Assembly: GCA_964345695.1 (NCBI GenBank)
Contig: CAYFSC010000006.1
Location: forward strand, 1-36,019
Direction of reading: 5' to 3'
Source: CAYFSC01 sp964345695
GTDB lineage: Bacteria > Bacteroidota > Rhodothermia > Rhodothermales > Salinibacteraceae
DNA length: 36,019 nt
Shown here: piece by piece, positions 7,558 through 16,015 of the stretch
How the letters are laid out: the number at the start of each line of letters is the position of its first letter
How positions within the stretch are numbered: the first letter of the stretch is position 1
Notes under the pieces: model-generated
The model's input: only the letters and a program-made list of their open reading frames with translations
The model's database searches: none
What the model was told of the DNA's origin: nothing
Position numbers and translations under genes: made by a program

Positions 7558-9543
7558 TCAGCGGGGCCGAAGAAGGGTTGTCGATGCCGACGACGAAGGG
7601 GACAGTCGGACGGCCCTCGGACGGGTGCCGGGGAGCAGTGGACGCGCCAGGAAGGCAGACGGGTCAAACCGCAGGCGCCGGACCGTCAGCGTACGACGGG
7701 CGGGGTCGGTCCAGGCTGTCCACGCGCCCGGTGAGGGCGCTGGCCGGGTCGGCTCGACGAGCGACGGACCCCCGCTGAGGGCCGACGCGTGTCCGGAGCC
7801 GAGACGGGAGAGAGGAGCAAACCGGGTGGCGGCCATGTCCGACAAATCCTGGGCGACGAGGCTGTCGGCCGACCATACCGGAAAGTAGCGCTGGTGCGGA
7901 GCCACGTTTTCCCAGCGCCACCGCCGGAGGTCCGGTCCGTAGCGTTCGGAGAGCGACTGCACCGCCTGAGCGAATGCACGCCGGTAGTAGTACGGTGCGA
8001 AGAAGGTCGGGTCGCTAGGCGTGGGGCGCGACCCGGTGAGTGTGCGGTACTCCCGCATCCATGCCTCAAACACGGAGGCCCCGATGCTGGATCGGTCGAA
8101 CGATGCATCCCAGTTGCGCAGGTAGGTGAGTGCGTCCCGCAGCAGCGTCGGGGTCGATGCCTCGCGCAGCGGAGCCAAGGACGGGAGTGCAGCAGGCAGG
8201 ATCTGTGCGGCCCACGTGCTAGAATCGCTGACCGACCACCGCGCCGGGTCGGGCCGTGCCGTCCCGCGCATGTGGGCACGTAGGCTCTGAGCCTGGTTCC
8301 GCGCCCAGTCCGACGGACCCACAAGCACGCCGCCCGCGACTGTCTCGACAACCGGCGGCGTGCCGAGTACCTGCCATGCCCCCGAGCGGTCCACCCAGAG
8401 CCCAGTGCCGCTGAACAGCCGAAAGGCGTCGGCCGAAGGCGACGAGTGCGCATCGGAGTGCTCCAACCGGTTCACCCATACCGATGCATCCGTGGTGGCG
8501 TCGAGACCCGGCCACGTCAGGCTCCACACTGAGTCGGCGGGCGTCACCGGCTCGTCGGTCAGGAGCAGTGACCGGCCGGCACGGCGGACGCGGACCAACT
8601 GCTCCCGGCCGCTTCGCGTCTCAATCCGTTCGTAGCGGTGCGTGAGGGCCGGCGGGTCCACGCGGCGACGCTCCAAGGTGGCGTCACTGGTAGGAAGGAC
8701 CGCCCACGCCCGACCGCTTCCCGCGCCGCTGAGCATGACGGGGGAGCCGGGAAGTGTCGCTACGGTCACGGACGGTGCGTCCGGGGAGGTCAGAACCAGT
8801 TCCTGAACGGTCGACAGTGCACTGGCGCCGGTCACGAACCGCTGGAGCAGTACACGACGCGCGGGATCTTGCGCGGAAGGGACCGGCGTCGTCCAGGCTA
8901 CGCTGCGGTCAAACCCGTGCAGGTGCAACCACCGGCGGAGATGCGCATCGGTCTCAAGGAAACGCCGCACGTGAGAGGGAGCGCCGACTGGAGGCGACAG
9001 CGCCGGGGTGCCGAGCCACGCAAACAGACGCTCGACGGCCAGTGTGTGCCAGGGCTCCCACGGCCGGGGGGTTGTGTCTAGCAGCGCTAGTTCGGCCTGC
9101 CGCTGCACGCGACGGGAGGCCAAGGCCGCGTTTATCCCCCGCGCATAAGCCTTCAGAAGCGACCGCTCGGGGGCGGGAAGCTGCTCGTAGGCGGCTCGTG
9201 CGCCATGGGCAAGCCCGAGGCGCCGCACGTGGGCATCCAGCGGAACGACCCCCTCGCCGAACCATCGCGCCAAGTGGCCGAGGGCCGTCTGGCGCCACAG
9301 TACAGCCGGCCAGGCGCGGTTCTGCCCGTGAGCGTAACCGATCGCCGTCCATAGGTCTACGGTCGTCGCCGCACGAATTGTGGCAGCACCCCCCTCGGCC
9401 CATTGGATCGTGGTGGAATCGGTGAGCTCTGCAACAGGGACCTCGGCAGGGCGCGCCGGGGCGCGGTAGGCAAACTGCCACACCAGTCCCGCCGTGGCCG
9501 CCAGGAACAGCAGGAGGAGAGCGGCGCGAACGAAGCGAGACAC
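7558..9543 (-). CDS. Penicillin acylase family (Ntn-hydrolase) protein, divergent
   Basis: A 661-residue protein with an N-terminal membrane anchor or signal (about residues 5-25), so probably periplasmic. The block TVDLWTAIGYAHGQNRAW, followed by RQTALGHLARWFGEG, is the hallmark alpha-chain region of penicillin/cephalosporin/acyl-homoserine-lactone acylases. Such enzymes self-cleave before a Ser that becomes the N-terminal nucleophile. Here the candidate is Ser276 in GAGSGRAWAV, but the Asn that normally follows (SNxW) is missing and one residue is inserted. The usual NDPHL block is also absent. Substrate is unknown and activity uncertain. The start is GTG 9543. It follows polX by 45 bp on the same strand, so co-transcription is likely. 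Confidence 0.75.
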   Translation of the reverse strand: MSRFVRAALLLLFLAATAGLVWQFAYRAPARPAEVPVAELTDSTTIQWAEGGAATIRAATTVDLWTAIGYAHGQNRAWPAVLWRQTALGHLARWFGEGVVPLDAHVRRLGLAHGARAAYEQLPAPERSLLKAYARGINAALASRRVQRQAELALLDTTPRPWEPWHTLAVERLFAWLGTPALSPPVGAPSHVRRFLETDAHLRRWLHLHGFDRSVAWTTPVPSAQDPARRVLLQRFVTGASALSTVQELVLTSPDAPSVTVATLPGSPVMLSGAGSGRAWAVLPTSDATLERRRVDPPALTHRYERIETRSGREQLVRVRRAGRSLLLTDEPVTPADSVWSLTWPGLDATTDASVWVNRLEHSDAHSSPSADAFRLFSGTGLWVDRSGAWQVLGTPPVVETVAGGVLVGPSDWARNQAQSLRAHMRGTARPDPARWSVSDSSTWAAQILPAALPSLAPLREASTPTLLRDALTYLRNWDASFDRSSIGASVFEAWMREYRTLTGSRPTPSDPTFFAPYYYRRAFAQAVQSLSERYGPDLRRWRWENVAPHQRYFPVWSADSLVAQDLSDMAATRFAPLSRLGSGHASALSGGPSLVEPTRPAPSPGAWTAWTDPARRTLTVRRLRFDPSAFLARPLLPGTRPRAVRLSPSSSASTTLLRPR

Positions 9544-9588
9544 AAGCGAACGCGGGAATGGCTGCCGGGAAGCGTGACGGTCGGAACT

Positions 9589-11274
9589 CTACGCGGCGGA
9601 CCCTGATGCGATCCACGCGGCAAAGTCGTCGAGCGGCTTGGCGTTCAGGCACATGGCGGGGGAGAGCCATCCCTTGCGCGCCACGGCCACGCCCCAGCGG
9701 ACGTACTGCAGTTCGGCCGTCGCATGGGCGTCGGGGTTGATGGCAATTAGCACGCCCTGGTTCACCGCACGTCGAATCCAGCGCCAGTCGAGGTCCAGGC
9801 GGTAAGGGTTAGCGTTGAGCTCAATAGCGACCTCTTCCTCTGCACAGGCCTGGATGACGCGCTCGTGATCCAGCGGATATCCTTCGCGGCGGAGCAGGAG
9901 GCGCCCCGTCGGATGGCCCAGGATGCGCGTGTGGGGATTCTGAACAGCCCGGACGACCCGCTCGGTGGCCTCTGCCTCGGTCATTCCGAACTTGGTGTGG
10001 ACGCTGGCGACGACGAAATCGAACGATGCGAGCAGGTCGTCGTCGTAGTCCAGCGAGCCGTCGGCCAGGATGTCGCTTTCGATGCCGCGGAAGACGCGGA
10101 AGGGAGGCCCCTCATCCGCCGCACATTCTGCGTTTAGCGCGTCGATCTCGTCCCATTGCTGCCGTACCTCATCGGGCGAGAGGCCGCTCGCCACCTGAAG
10201 CGACTGGCTATGGTCGCAGATTCCGAAGTAGGACAGGCCCATGTCCCGCGCCGTTTCGGCCATGGTGCGCAGGCTATGAGCTCCATCGCTGTACGTGGAG
10301 TGATTGTGGAGCGAACCGTGAAGGTCGTCGGTGTCGATGAGTGTCGGTAGGGCGTCGGCCGCGGCTGCATCCAGTTCATCGTCGTCCTCCCGCAGTTCCG
10401 GTGGGATGGGCGCGAGGCCCGCAGCTTCAAACACCTCGTCCTCTTCGGCGCGCGGCGCGGGTTTCCCCAGCCGGTCCTCGAAAGCGGCGCAATGTGCTTC
10501 GGATCCCGTGGTGCGCCACCAGGCGGTGCCGAAGCGCCCCGGATCGGCGAGGTGAACAGCGAGGGGGAGCCCGTCGCGGAGGGCCGTCGTGAGCATGTCG
10601 CCGTTGCGGTCCACCCCGCCCGGCAGCAGAGCGTCGAGACGGGCTTGGAGCGCATCGACGTCCCGCGTGCTCACGAGAAGATCGGCCCGGTCGACGGTTT
10701 CCAGGTGACGGCGCAGCGGTCCGGTCACCTCGGCCCGGTCGGTGTCTTCCGCATCGCGAAGGTGCTGAAGCACTGGCCTCAGAGACGCAACGGCGTCGGC
10801 GTACCGGCGCTGTTTGTCGTAGGCGCGCAGGCGCTCCACGTTCTCCAAAATGTTGGCCTGCGTCTTCGCCCCGAATCCGCTCAGGCGAGTGATCGCGTCC
10901 TCGCGCGCCGCGCGCTCCAACTCGTCGAGCGAGGTGATGTCGAGCTCCTTCCACAGGGCGCGCACCTTTTTGGTGCCGAGTCCTTTCACGCGCATCAGGT
11001 CGAGCAGTCCTGGCGGAACGGCATTCTGCAGCTCGTCGCGCTGATCGAAGGATCCGGTGTTCAGCAGGTCGGCCACGTGGTCGGCCATCGCGTCGCCAAT
11101 GCCGCTCACGTCGGTAAGGGTGCCCTCCGCAAGCCGCTCGTCGGCCGGCACCTCCAGGCCTCGAATCGACCGGGCCGCCCGGTTGAAGGCATTGGCCCGG
11201 TAGGGGTTGCCGCCGGTCAGTTCGATGAGGTCCGCGGTCTCGCGGAGGGCGCGGGCAATGTCTTTGTTCGTCAT
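9589..11274 (-). CDS. polX: PolX-family protein: family-X polymerase domain (inactive-looking) plus PHP nuclease domain
   Basis: A 561-residue protein with typical bacterial PolX layout. Helix-hairpin-helix regions come first (residues 1-150, with VSGIGDAMADHV, VKGLGTKKV and LSGFGAKTQ). A nucleotidyltransferase domain (about 160-290) and a C-terminal PHP domain (about 318-561) follow. The PHP metal ligands are present: H323-N-H325, D330, a DHS motif, GIESD, ASVH, GHPTGR and NPDAH. This supports 3'-5' exonuclease or phosphatase-type activity in DNA repair. The polymerase site is not intact: the GS motif is G185-P186, the first metal Asp is R196 (only D198 remains) and the third Asp aligns with Ala239. 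Start ATG 11274; the gene diverges from the protease gene. Confidence 0.88.
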   Translation of the reverse strand: MTNKDIARALRETADLIELTGGNPYRANAFNRAARSIRGLEVPADERLAEGTLTDVSGIGDAMADHVADLLNTGSFDQRDELQNAVPPGLLDLMRVKGLGTKKVRALWKELDITSLDELERAAREDAITRLSGFGAKTQANILENVERLRAYDKQRRYADAVASLRPVLQHLRDAEDTDRAEVTGPLRRHLETVDRADLLVSTRDVDALQARLDALLPGGVDRNGDMLTTALRDGLPLAVHLADPGRFGTAWWRTTGSEAHCAAFEDRLGKPAPRAEEDEVFEAAGLAPIPPELREDDDELDAAAADALPTLIDTDDLHGSLHNHSTYSDGAHSLRTMAETARDMGLSYFGICDHSQSLQVASGLSPDEVRQQWDEIDALNAECAADEGPPFRVFRGIESDILADGSLDYDDDLLASFDFVVASVHTKFGMTEAEATERVVRAVQNPHTRILGHPTGRLLLRREGYPLDHERVIQACAEEEVAIELNANPYRLDLDWRWIRRAVNQGVLIAINPDAHATAELQYVRWGVAVARKGWLSPAMCLNAKPLDDFAAWIASGSAA

Positions 11275-11547
11275 GCAGTGCGTCGATCAAAACGTTGAAA
11301 CGAGCGAGCAGAGAGCCGGCTTTGGATTTTGCACAACCAGCACGAGCAAAAAAATAGGCGATGGAAGATCCGATGACAACGGGCCGCGTGCGGAGGTCCC
11401 GCCAATCTTGGAGGCAGGCCCACGCTACGCGCCGACGGGATCGGCGCCCGGAGCGACGGGCAGAACGGCGTGGATCCTCTCGGGCAGTTGTCAGGTTACA
11501 CACGCTGTCGCGTCGTCCCCAGAGGTTGCCCCACCCCGCGTCCCGTG
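11275..11547. other. Divergent intergenic region polX / protease
   Basis: This 273-bp gap between two divergent genes should hold promoters for both. An A-rich patch near 11345-11355 stands out in the G+C-rich background. I see no pair of -35/-10 boxes good enough to call on either strand. Confidence 0.35.
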
Positions 11548-13326
11548 ATGCGCCCGGCCGTTCGTTCCATCGTTGGAGCCGTCGCCTTGATTGTCATTGG
11601 GGCGGCGGTCGGGTGGGGAATGGAGACGGCCGACGTCGTGGACCGCACTCCGGACGCGCTGCGCACACTGACGCAGGCACAGCGCCTCATCCAGGACCAT
11701 TACGTCGAAACGGTACCGCCCGACTCGCTGGTCCACGATGGCATCCAGAGCATGGTGTCGCATCTCGATCCGCACTCGGTTTACATCCCGCCGACGCGCA
11801 TGGAGGCCATCCAGGAGTCGTTCCGGGCCTCCTTCGAGGGCATTGGCATCTCCTACGAAAAGATCGAGGGTCCCGACGGGCAGGACACCATCGCCGTGGT
11901 AACGGTGCAGCCCGACGGCCCGAGTGCCAAGGCTGGACTGAAACCGGGCGACCGGATTGTTGCTGTGAACGGAACGACGGCCGTCGGGTGGACGCACGAC
12001 ACGATCCGCTCCCGGCTGAAAGGTCCGGAGGGCTCGCAGGTCTCGGTAACCCTGCGCCGGCCGGGGGCCGCCGAGCCGCTGACCATGCGCATCACCCGCG
12101 ACGACGTTCCGCTCCACACGGTCGACGCCGCAGTGATGCTGGCCGACCGCACTGGATACATCAAGGTCAACCGCTTCGCCCGCACCACCCACCAAGAAGT
12201 TGTGCAGGCGTTGAGCCGACTGGACGAACGCGGGATGCAGCGCCTTCTCCTCGACCTGCGCGGCAATGCGGGGGGCTATATGCGCATGGCCGAACGCCTG
12301 AGCGACGAGTTCCTCGTCGACGGCCAGGTGATCGTCTCGTCGCGCAGCCGCCATCGCGACTACAGCGAGACCGTACGCGCCACCAGCAAAGGCATGTATG
12401 AGGATCGCCCGCTGGTCGTCCTTGTGGACGAGCATTCTGCTTCGGCGAGTGAGATCGTCGCCGGCGCACTGCAGGACCACGACCGCGCCCTCATCGTCGG
12501 GCGACGGACGTTCGGAAAAGGACTCGTGCAGCGGCAGTATGAGTTGGGCGACCGCAGTGGGCTCCGTATCACCGTAGCTCGGTTCTACACGCCCTCGGGT
12601 CGTCTCATCCAGACGCCGTACCGCGACGGTCGAGAATCTTACTACGAGCGGAAAGCGGCACGTTTCCAGAGAGACGCCGCGACGGCGCTCGATTCTCTCG
12701 TGCGGTCCGCCCCCGACTCGCTTCGCTACCATACCGACGCCGGGCGCATTGTGCTGGGCGGGGGCGGCATCATCCCCGATCGGCTTGTCGCGCGGGACAA
12801 CGCCGGGCGTAACGTCCGGCAGGCCGTTCAGAAGCAGGGGCTGATCGACGACTTCGCGCGCCGCTGGGTCGACGCGCGCACACGTCGCCTCAGTGCTCAA
12901 TGGGGCGACAACGAGGAGGCTTTCATCGATGCGTTTTCGTTGCCTGCCGGGACGTATACGTCGTTTCTGCAGTTTGCCGCACAAAATGATGTCCCGCTCG
13001 GAACGGTCGATGTAACGAGCTCGTCTGCATCATCCACCCATGAAACCCCTGAAGGCCAACGCGATGGGACCAATACGCTTTCGCGCCAGGAGGTTGAAGA
13101 GGCACGTCCGATCATCGAAACACTGATCAAGAGCCACGTCGGCCGCCGGCTGTTCGGGTCCGACGCGTGGTACCGCATCCGCACCCCGGTCGACCCGGCC
13201 GTGGTGGAAGCCCTCCGACACGAAGACGCTGCACGGCAGTTTGCCATGCGGTATCCTGTTCGTTCCACCCCGAACCGGATGGCGGCCGACCCGTCTGCTC
13301 GTACTCCCCACTTGCACCCGAGGTAA
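11548..13326 (+). CDS. S41-family carboxy-terminal processing protease (CtpA/Prc-like)
   Basis: A 592-residue exported protease. A hydrophobic anchor (about residues 7-24) is followed by the S41 N-terminal helical region, a PDZ domain (about 90-175, with PSAKAGLKPGDRIVAVNG) and the catalytic domain. The Ser-Lys dyad is visible: Ser299 in SASASE and Lys324 in TFGKGLVQ, with the 25-residue spacing known for E. coli Prc. It would cleave C-terminal tails of envelope proteins. A C-terminal region of about 200 residues after the dyad domain is an extension often seen in Bacteroidota members. ATG 11548 (MRPAVRSIVGAVALIV) was chosen because it puts the signal segment at the N-terminus; the longer reading from 11470 adds 26 unrelated residues. 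Confidence 0.88.
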   Translation: MRPAVRSIVGAVALIVIGAAVGWGMETADVVDRTPDALRTLTQAQRLIQDHYVETVPPDSLVHDGIQSMVSHLDPHSVYIPPTRMEAIQESFRASFEGIGISYEKIEGPDGQDTIAVVTVQPDGPSAKAGLKPGDRIVAVNGTTAVGWTHDTIRSRLKGPEGSQVSVTLRRPGAAEPLTMRITRDDVPLHTVDAAVMLADRTGYIKVNRFARTTHQEVVQALSRLDERGMQRLLLDLRGNAGGYMRMAERLSDEFLVDGQVIVSSRSRHRDYSETVRATSKGMYEDRPLVVLVDEHSASASEIVAGALQDHDRALIVGRRTFGKGLVQRQYELGDRSGLRITVARFYTPSGRLIQTPYRDGRESYYERKAARFQRDAATALDSLVRSAPDSLRYHTDAGRIVLGGGGIIPDRLVARDNAGRNVRQAVQKQGLIDDFARRWVDARTRRLSAQWGDNEEAFIDAFSLPAGTYTSFLQFAAQNDVPLGTVDVTSSSASSTHETPEGQRDGTNTLSRQEVEEARPIIETLIKSHVGRRLFGSDAWYRIRTPVDPAVVEALRHEDAARQFAMRYPVRSTPNRMAADPSARTPHLHPR

Positions 13327-13622
13327 GATTTTTACATCCTCGGGGGGGTTGCCTCTGGACATTTAGGAGACCGATCCGAAACATGTAAGAACACTTTGAC
13401 AAGCTGATTCGGCCCGTGTATACTGTTTGGGCGTGGAGATTCCCCGCACATTTGCAGGGCCCTGACGGTTGACACGAAAGCGCGTGGGTGACGATCTTGG
13501 CTTACGGCCCGAGCGTAGGGGCCATTGCAGCCGGCTTCCCGCGCAGTGCGTGCAGTCCCACGCTTTCCCCTCGCTCGCTCTGTTTTCACTTTGTAACTGA
13601 TCCCACTGAGGACAAGCCACCC
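13327..13622. other. Upstream region of the exb operon
   Basis: This 296-bp gap carries a consensus promoter (13396-13424) and then a long untranslated leader of about 190 nt before exbB. The leader contains short inverted repeats, for example GGCCC/GGGGCC around 13507-13525, but I cannot match it to a known riboswitch. Confidence 0.5.
13396..13424 (+). promoter_or_regulatory. Sigma-70-type promoter of the exb operon
   Basis: TTGACA at 13396-13401 and TATACT at 13419-13424 are separated by exactly 17 bp. That is a full match at -35 and five of six at -10. Transcription would start near 13431, giving an exbB leader of about 190 nt. It is the best promoter in the window. Confidence 0.7.
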
Positions 13623-14363
13623 ATGACGATTCTCAACAAGCTCACGGTTTTTCTGCTGATGCTGCCGCAACAGGGCGGGAGCGGCACCATCAACGCTCTC
13701 GTCGAGCGCTTCAACGAAGGCGGCGAGTGGATGTGGCCGGTGCTCATCTGCTTGATCATCGGTCTGGCGATTGCCTTCGAGCGCATCATCTCGCTCAACC
13801 GTGCCGACATCAACACGCAGGCGTTCCTGCAGCGTGTGAAGCAGGCCCTCGACGAGGGCGGCATCCCGGCCGCAGAGGAAGAGTGCGCCAACACGCGCGG
13901 CCCGGTGGCCTCGGTCTTCCAAGCAGGACTGCTCCGTGCCGATGAAGGCATCGAAGCTGTCGAGAAGGCCGTGGTTTCCTACGGGTCGATCGAAATGAGC
14001 TTTCTCGAGCGCGGCCTCGTTTGGCTCTCCCTCTTCATTAGCGTCGCGCCGATGCTCGGCTTTCTCGGCACCGTGATCGGCATGATCGCGGCGTTCGACG
14101 CCATCGAAAACGCCGGCGACATCTCACCGCGCCTCGTGGCCGGTGGAATTAAGATCGCGCTCCTGACGACAGCCTTCGGCCTGATCGTCGCCGTGATCCT
14201 GCAGTTCTTCTACAACTACGCCGTGTCGAAGATCGACCGCATCGTGGCGGAGATGGAAGACGCATCGATTGAACTGATCGATGCGCTCGTCATGCTGCGG
14301 GAAGGCGAGCAGGTTACGGGCGAACAGCGCGTACCCGAACAGGTGGCGGAGTCCGACGAGTAG
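13623..14363 (+). CDS. exbB: ExbB/TolQ-family proton-channel protein
   Basis: A 246-residue inner-membrane protein of the MotA/TolQ/ExbB family. Membrane segments are at about residues 36-52, 134-158 and 170-195, with the conserved block SVAPMLGFLGTVIGMIAAF and the threonine-containing last segment IALLTTAFGLIVAVIL. With ExbD it forms the proton channel that energises TonB-dependent outer-membrane transport; a Tol-type role cannot be excluded because no tonB or tolA lies in the window. ATG 13623 was chosen over upstream in-frame starts because homology begins there. It is the first gene after the consensus promoter and is followed by a small membrane protein and two exbD genes. Confidence 0.9.
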   Translation: MTILNKLTVFLLMLPQQGGSGTINALVERFNEGGEWMWPVLICLIIGLAIAFERIISLNRADINTQAFLQRVKQALDEGGIPAAEEECANTRGPVASVFQAGLLRADEGIEAVEKAVVSYGSIEMSFLERGLVWLSLFISVAPMLGFLGTVIGMIAAFDAIENAGDISPRLVAGGIKIALLTTAFGLIVAVILQFFYNYAVSKIDRIVAEMEDASIELIDALVMLREGEQVTGEQRVPEQVAESDE

Positions 14364-14387
14364 CTGCTCCTGGACGAACGGTCAAGA

Positions 14388-14415
14388 GCGCCGTCTCGGA
14401 GGTCCGAGGCGGTGC
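14388..14415 (+). terminator. Hairpin after exbB, possible partial terminator
   Basis: A 13-bp stem (two G-U pairs) with a 2-nt loop spans 14388-14415 and is followed by a CU-rich run rather than a clean U-tract. It could reduce read-through or protect the exbB message from 3' decay, giving ExbB in excess over ExbD. Confidence 0.4.
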
Positions 14416-14504
14416 CTTCTTCGACCGCGTGCGCCGGCCGGAATGTGTTCGTGCCGTGGCGCCTGCCTCTTGTGATTTCTGAACTTCAACCACAGCCTCC
14501 ACCC

Positions 14505-14783
14505 ATGGGCGAAAACACGATTCTTGTTGTTGCTGTCTACGCTGTTCTCATTCTTGCTGGACTCGGCATTCTCAGCATTGCCCTCTTCGGGCTTCGCAAC
14601 CTGACGTACGGCAAGGTTGAGCCCCTGAGCATCGGCTTGATTGCCCTGCCGGGAGTCTTGTTCGCTGTTCTTGGGTTTACCGTCGGCGCGTGGGCTCAAG
14701 CCGGGATCATGACGGTGATCAGCGTCTTTGGTCTCGCGTTGCTCGGATTGGTCTACACTGGGATCACTAACCTCACATGGTAG
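14505..14783 (+). CDS. Small membrane protein between exbB and exbD
   Basis: A 92-residue protein that is almost entirely hydrophobic, with about three membrane segments (residues 6-28, 40-60 and 64-86). I do not recognise the family. It lies between exbB (141 bp upstream) and the first exbD (82 bp downstream) in the same direction, so it is probably expressed with them and may be an accessory subunit of the proton channel. ATG 14505 follows an A/C-rich leader like those of its neighbours. The upstream in-frame extension to 14412 covers the hairpin region and is not membrane-like. Confidence 0.65.
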   Translation: MGENTILVVAVYAVLILAGLGILSIALFGLRNLTYGKVEPLSIGLIALPGVLFAVLGFTVGAWAQAGIMTVISVFGLALLGLVYTGITNLTW

Positions 14784-14865
14784 ACGCAGGGCGAGCCCGG
14801 AGCCTTCCTCGGCCTCGTCCATTTTCCTTCTGTTCCACTGCCGTTTCATCGTAGCCACCACACTC

Positions 14866-15471
14866 ATGGCTGGTCTTCTGGACAAACGACGCCAGGGGCG
14901 AGATGATGTCGAGATCCCCACAGCCTCGATGGCCGACATCGCCTTCCTGCTCCTGATTTTCTTCCTGGTGACGACGACAATCAACGTCGACACCGGCATT
15001 GGCATGACCCTGCCGCCAAAGTTGCAGCAGGATCAGCAGCCCCCTCCGGTCAAGGACCGGAACATGTTCAAAATCCTGGTAAACTCGTCAGGTGATGTGC
15101 TCATCGAGGAAGAGCCCTCCTCGCTCAATCAGGTGCGCGACCGGGTGAAAGAGCACATCCTCAACTTCGGGGAGCAGGCGGATCTGTCGGAGAACCCGAA
15201 AAGCGCCGTCATCTCCATCAAGACAGACGCCGCGACACCGTACCGGATCTACATTCGAACCCTCGATGAAGTATGGATGGCGTATCGGGAAATCTGGGAC
15301 AGCGTTGCCCGATCCGGTCAACTGCCGGGACCGGACGGCGATCAGATCCTGGATCAAACGTACTCGAGCTACCAGGAGTACCGCTCGACCCTCGATCCGG
15401 AAGACGACAACGTGATTCGCGACAACTTCGGGGCGAATATCTCCATCGCCGAGCCTGACACCGGCGAGTAG
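14866..15471 (+). CDS. exbD: ExbD/TolR-family protein, first copy
   Basis: A 201-residue protein with one N-terminal membrane helix (about residues 20-40, SMADIAFLLLIFFLVTTT) that contains the protonatable Asp24. A periplasmic domain of about 160 residues follows. The conserved Asp corresponds to Asp25 of E. coli ExbD, which couples proton flow. The periplasmic domain is longer than the roughly 140-residue standard protein, with an acidic tail suited to high salt. It pairs with ExbB and the second ExbD. ATG 14866 follows a CACCACACTC leader without a Shine-Dalgarno site; longer in-frame starts read through the preceding gene. Confidence 0.88.
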   Translation: MAGLLDKRRQGRDDVEIPTASMADIAFLLLIFFLVTTTINVDTGIGMTLPPKLQQDQQPPPVKDRNMFKILVNSSGDVLIEEEPSSLNQVRDRVKEHILNFGEQADLSENPKSAVISIKTDAATPYRIYIRTLDEVWMAYREIWDSVARSGQLPGPDGDQILDQTYSSYQEYRSTLDPEDDNVIRDNFGANISIAEPDTGE

Positions 15472-15524
15472 CCTGTTGCGCACGACTCCCCGCTCGCTCC
15501 TCCACCGTCTGACTCTCTGCACCC

Positions 15525-15983
15525 ATGCCATCCGAAAAGTTCCAAAAAAGCTCGGCCGACTCCGAACCCGGGTTTACGACGGCGTCGCTGCCCGATATCG
15601 TGTTTATGCTGCTTATCTTCTTCATGGTTTCCACGGTGTTGCGGGAGACGGAGATCAAGGTCCGCACGCAGCTGCCCACGGCCGAGGCCCTGACGAAGAT
15701 CGACCAAAAGCGTCTGGTCTCCAAGATCTTTATCGGCCCGCTCAAGCAGGGCGAGAACCAGGGCGACACGGCCATCCAGATTGATGACGCGCTCGTGGAG
15801 AACCGGAGAGCGATCCGGCGCATCATGTACAACAAGCTGCAGGAGCAGCCGAAGCTGATCGCTTCGCTGAAAGTCGACCGGGAGTCGGAGATGGAGATTG
15901 TGAACGACGTCCAGCAGGAACTACGCGAGGCCAACGCTCTGCGTATCAACTACGCCTCGACCCGCGGAAGCGGGGGGCAGTAG
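15525..15983 (+). CDS. exbD: ExbD/TolR-family protein, second copy
   Basis: A 152-residue paralogue of the preceding gene, with a single membrane helix (about residues 20-40, SLPDIVFMLLIFFMVSTV) again carrying Asp at position 24. A short periplasmic domain ends in Gly/Ser-rich residues. Pairs of non-identical ExbD proteins behind one ExbB are a recurrent arrangement in Bacteroidota and suggest a hetero-oligomeric ExbD component. It starts 53 bp after the first exbD and is followed by a strong Rho-independent terminator, so it is the last gene of the operon. Confidence 0.88.
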   Translation: MPSEKFQKSSADSEPGFTTASLPDIVFMLLIFFMVSTVLRETEIKVRTQLPTAEALTKIDQKRLVSKIFIGPLKQGENQGDTAIQIDDALVENRRAIRRIMYNKLQEQPKLIASLKVDRESEMEIVNDVQQELREANALRINYASTRGSGGQ

Positions 15984-16015
15984 CGTTCGCTTGGCGCACG
16001 CCTTGTGACGAAAAA

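Noticed and set aside
13318..13343. CCGAGG/CCTCGG inverted repeat at the end of the protease gene
   Set aside because: The T-run lies within the loop rather than after the stem, so it does not have the form of a Rho-independent terminator.
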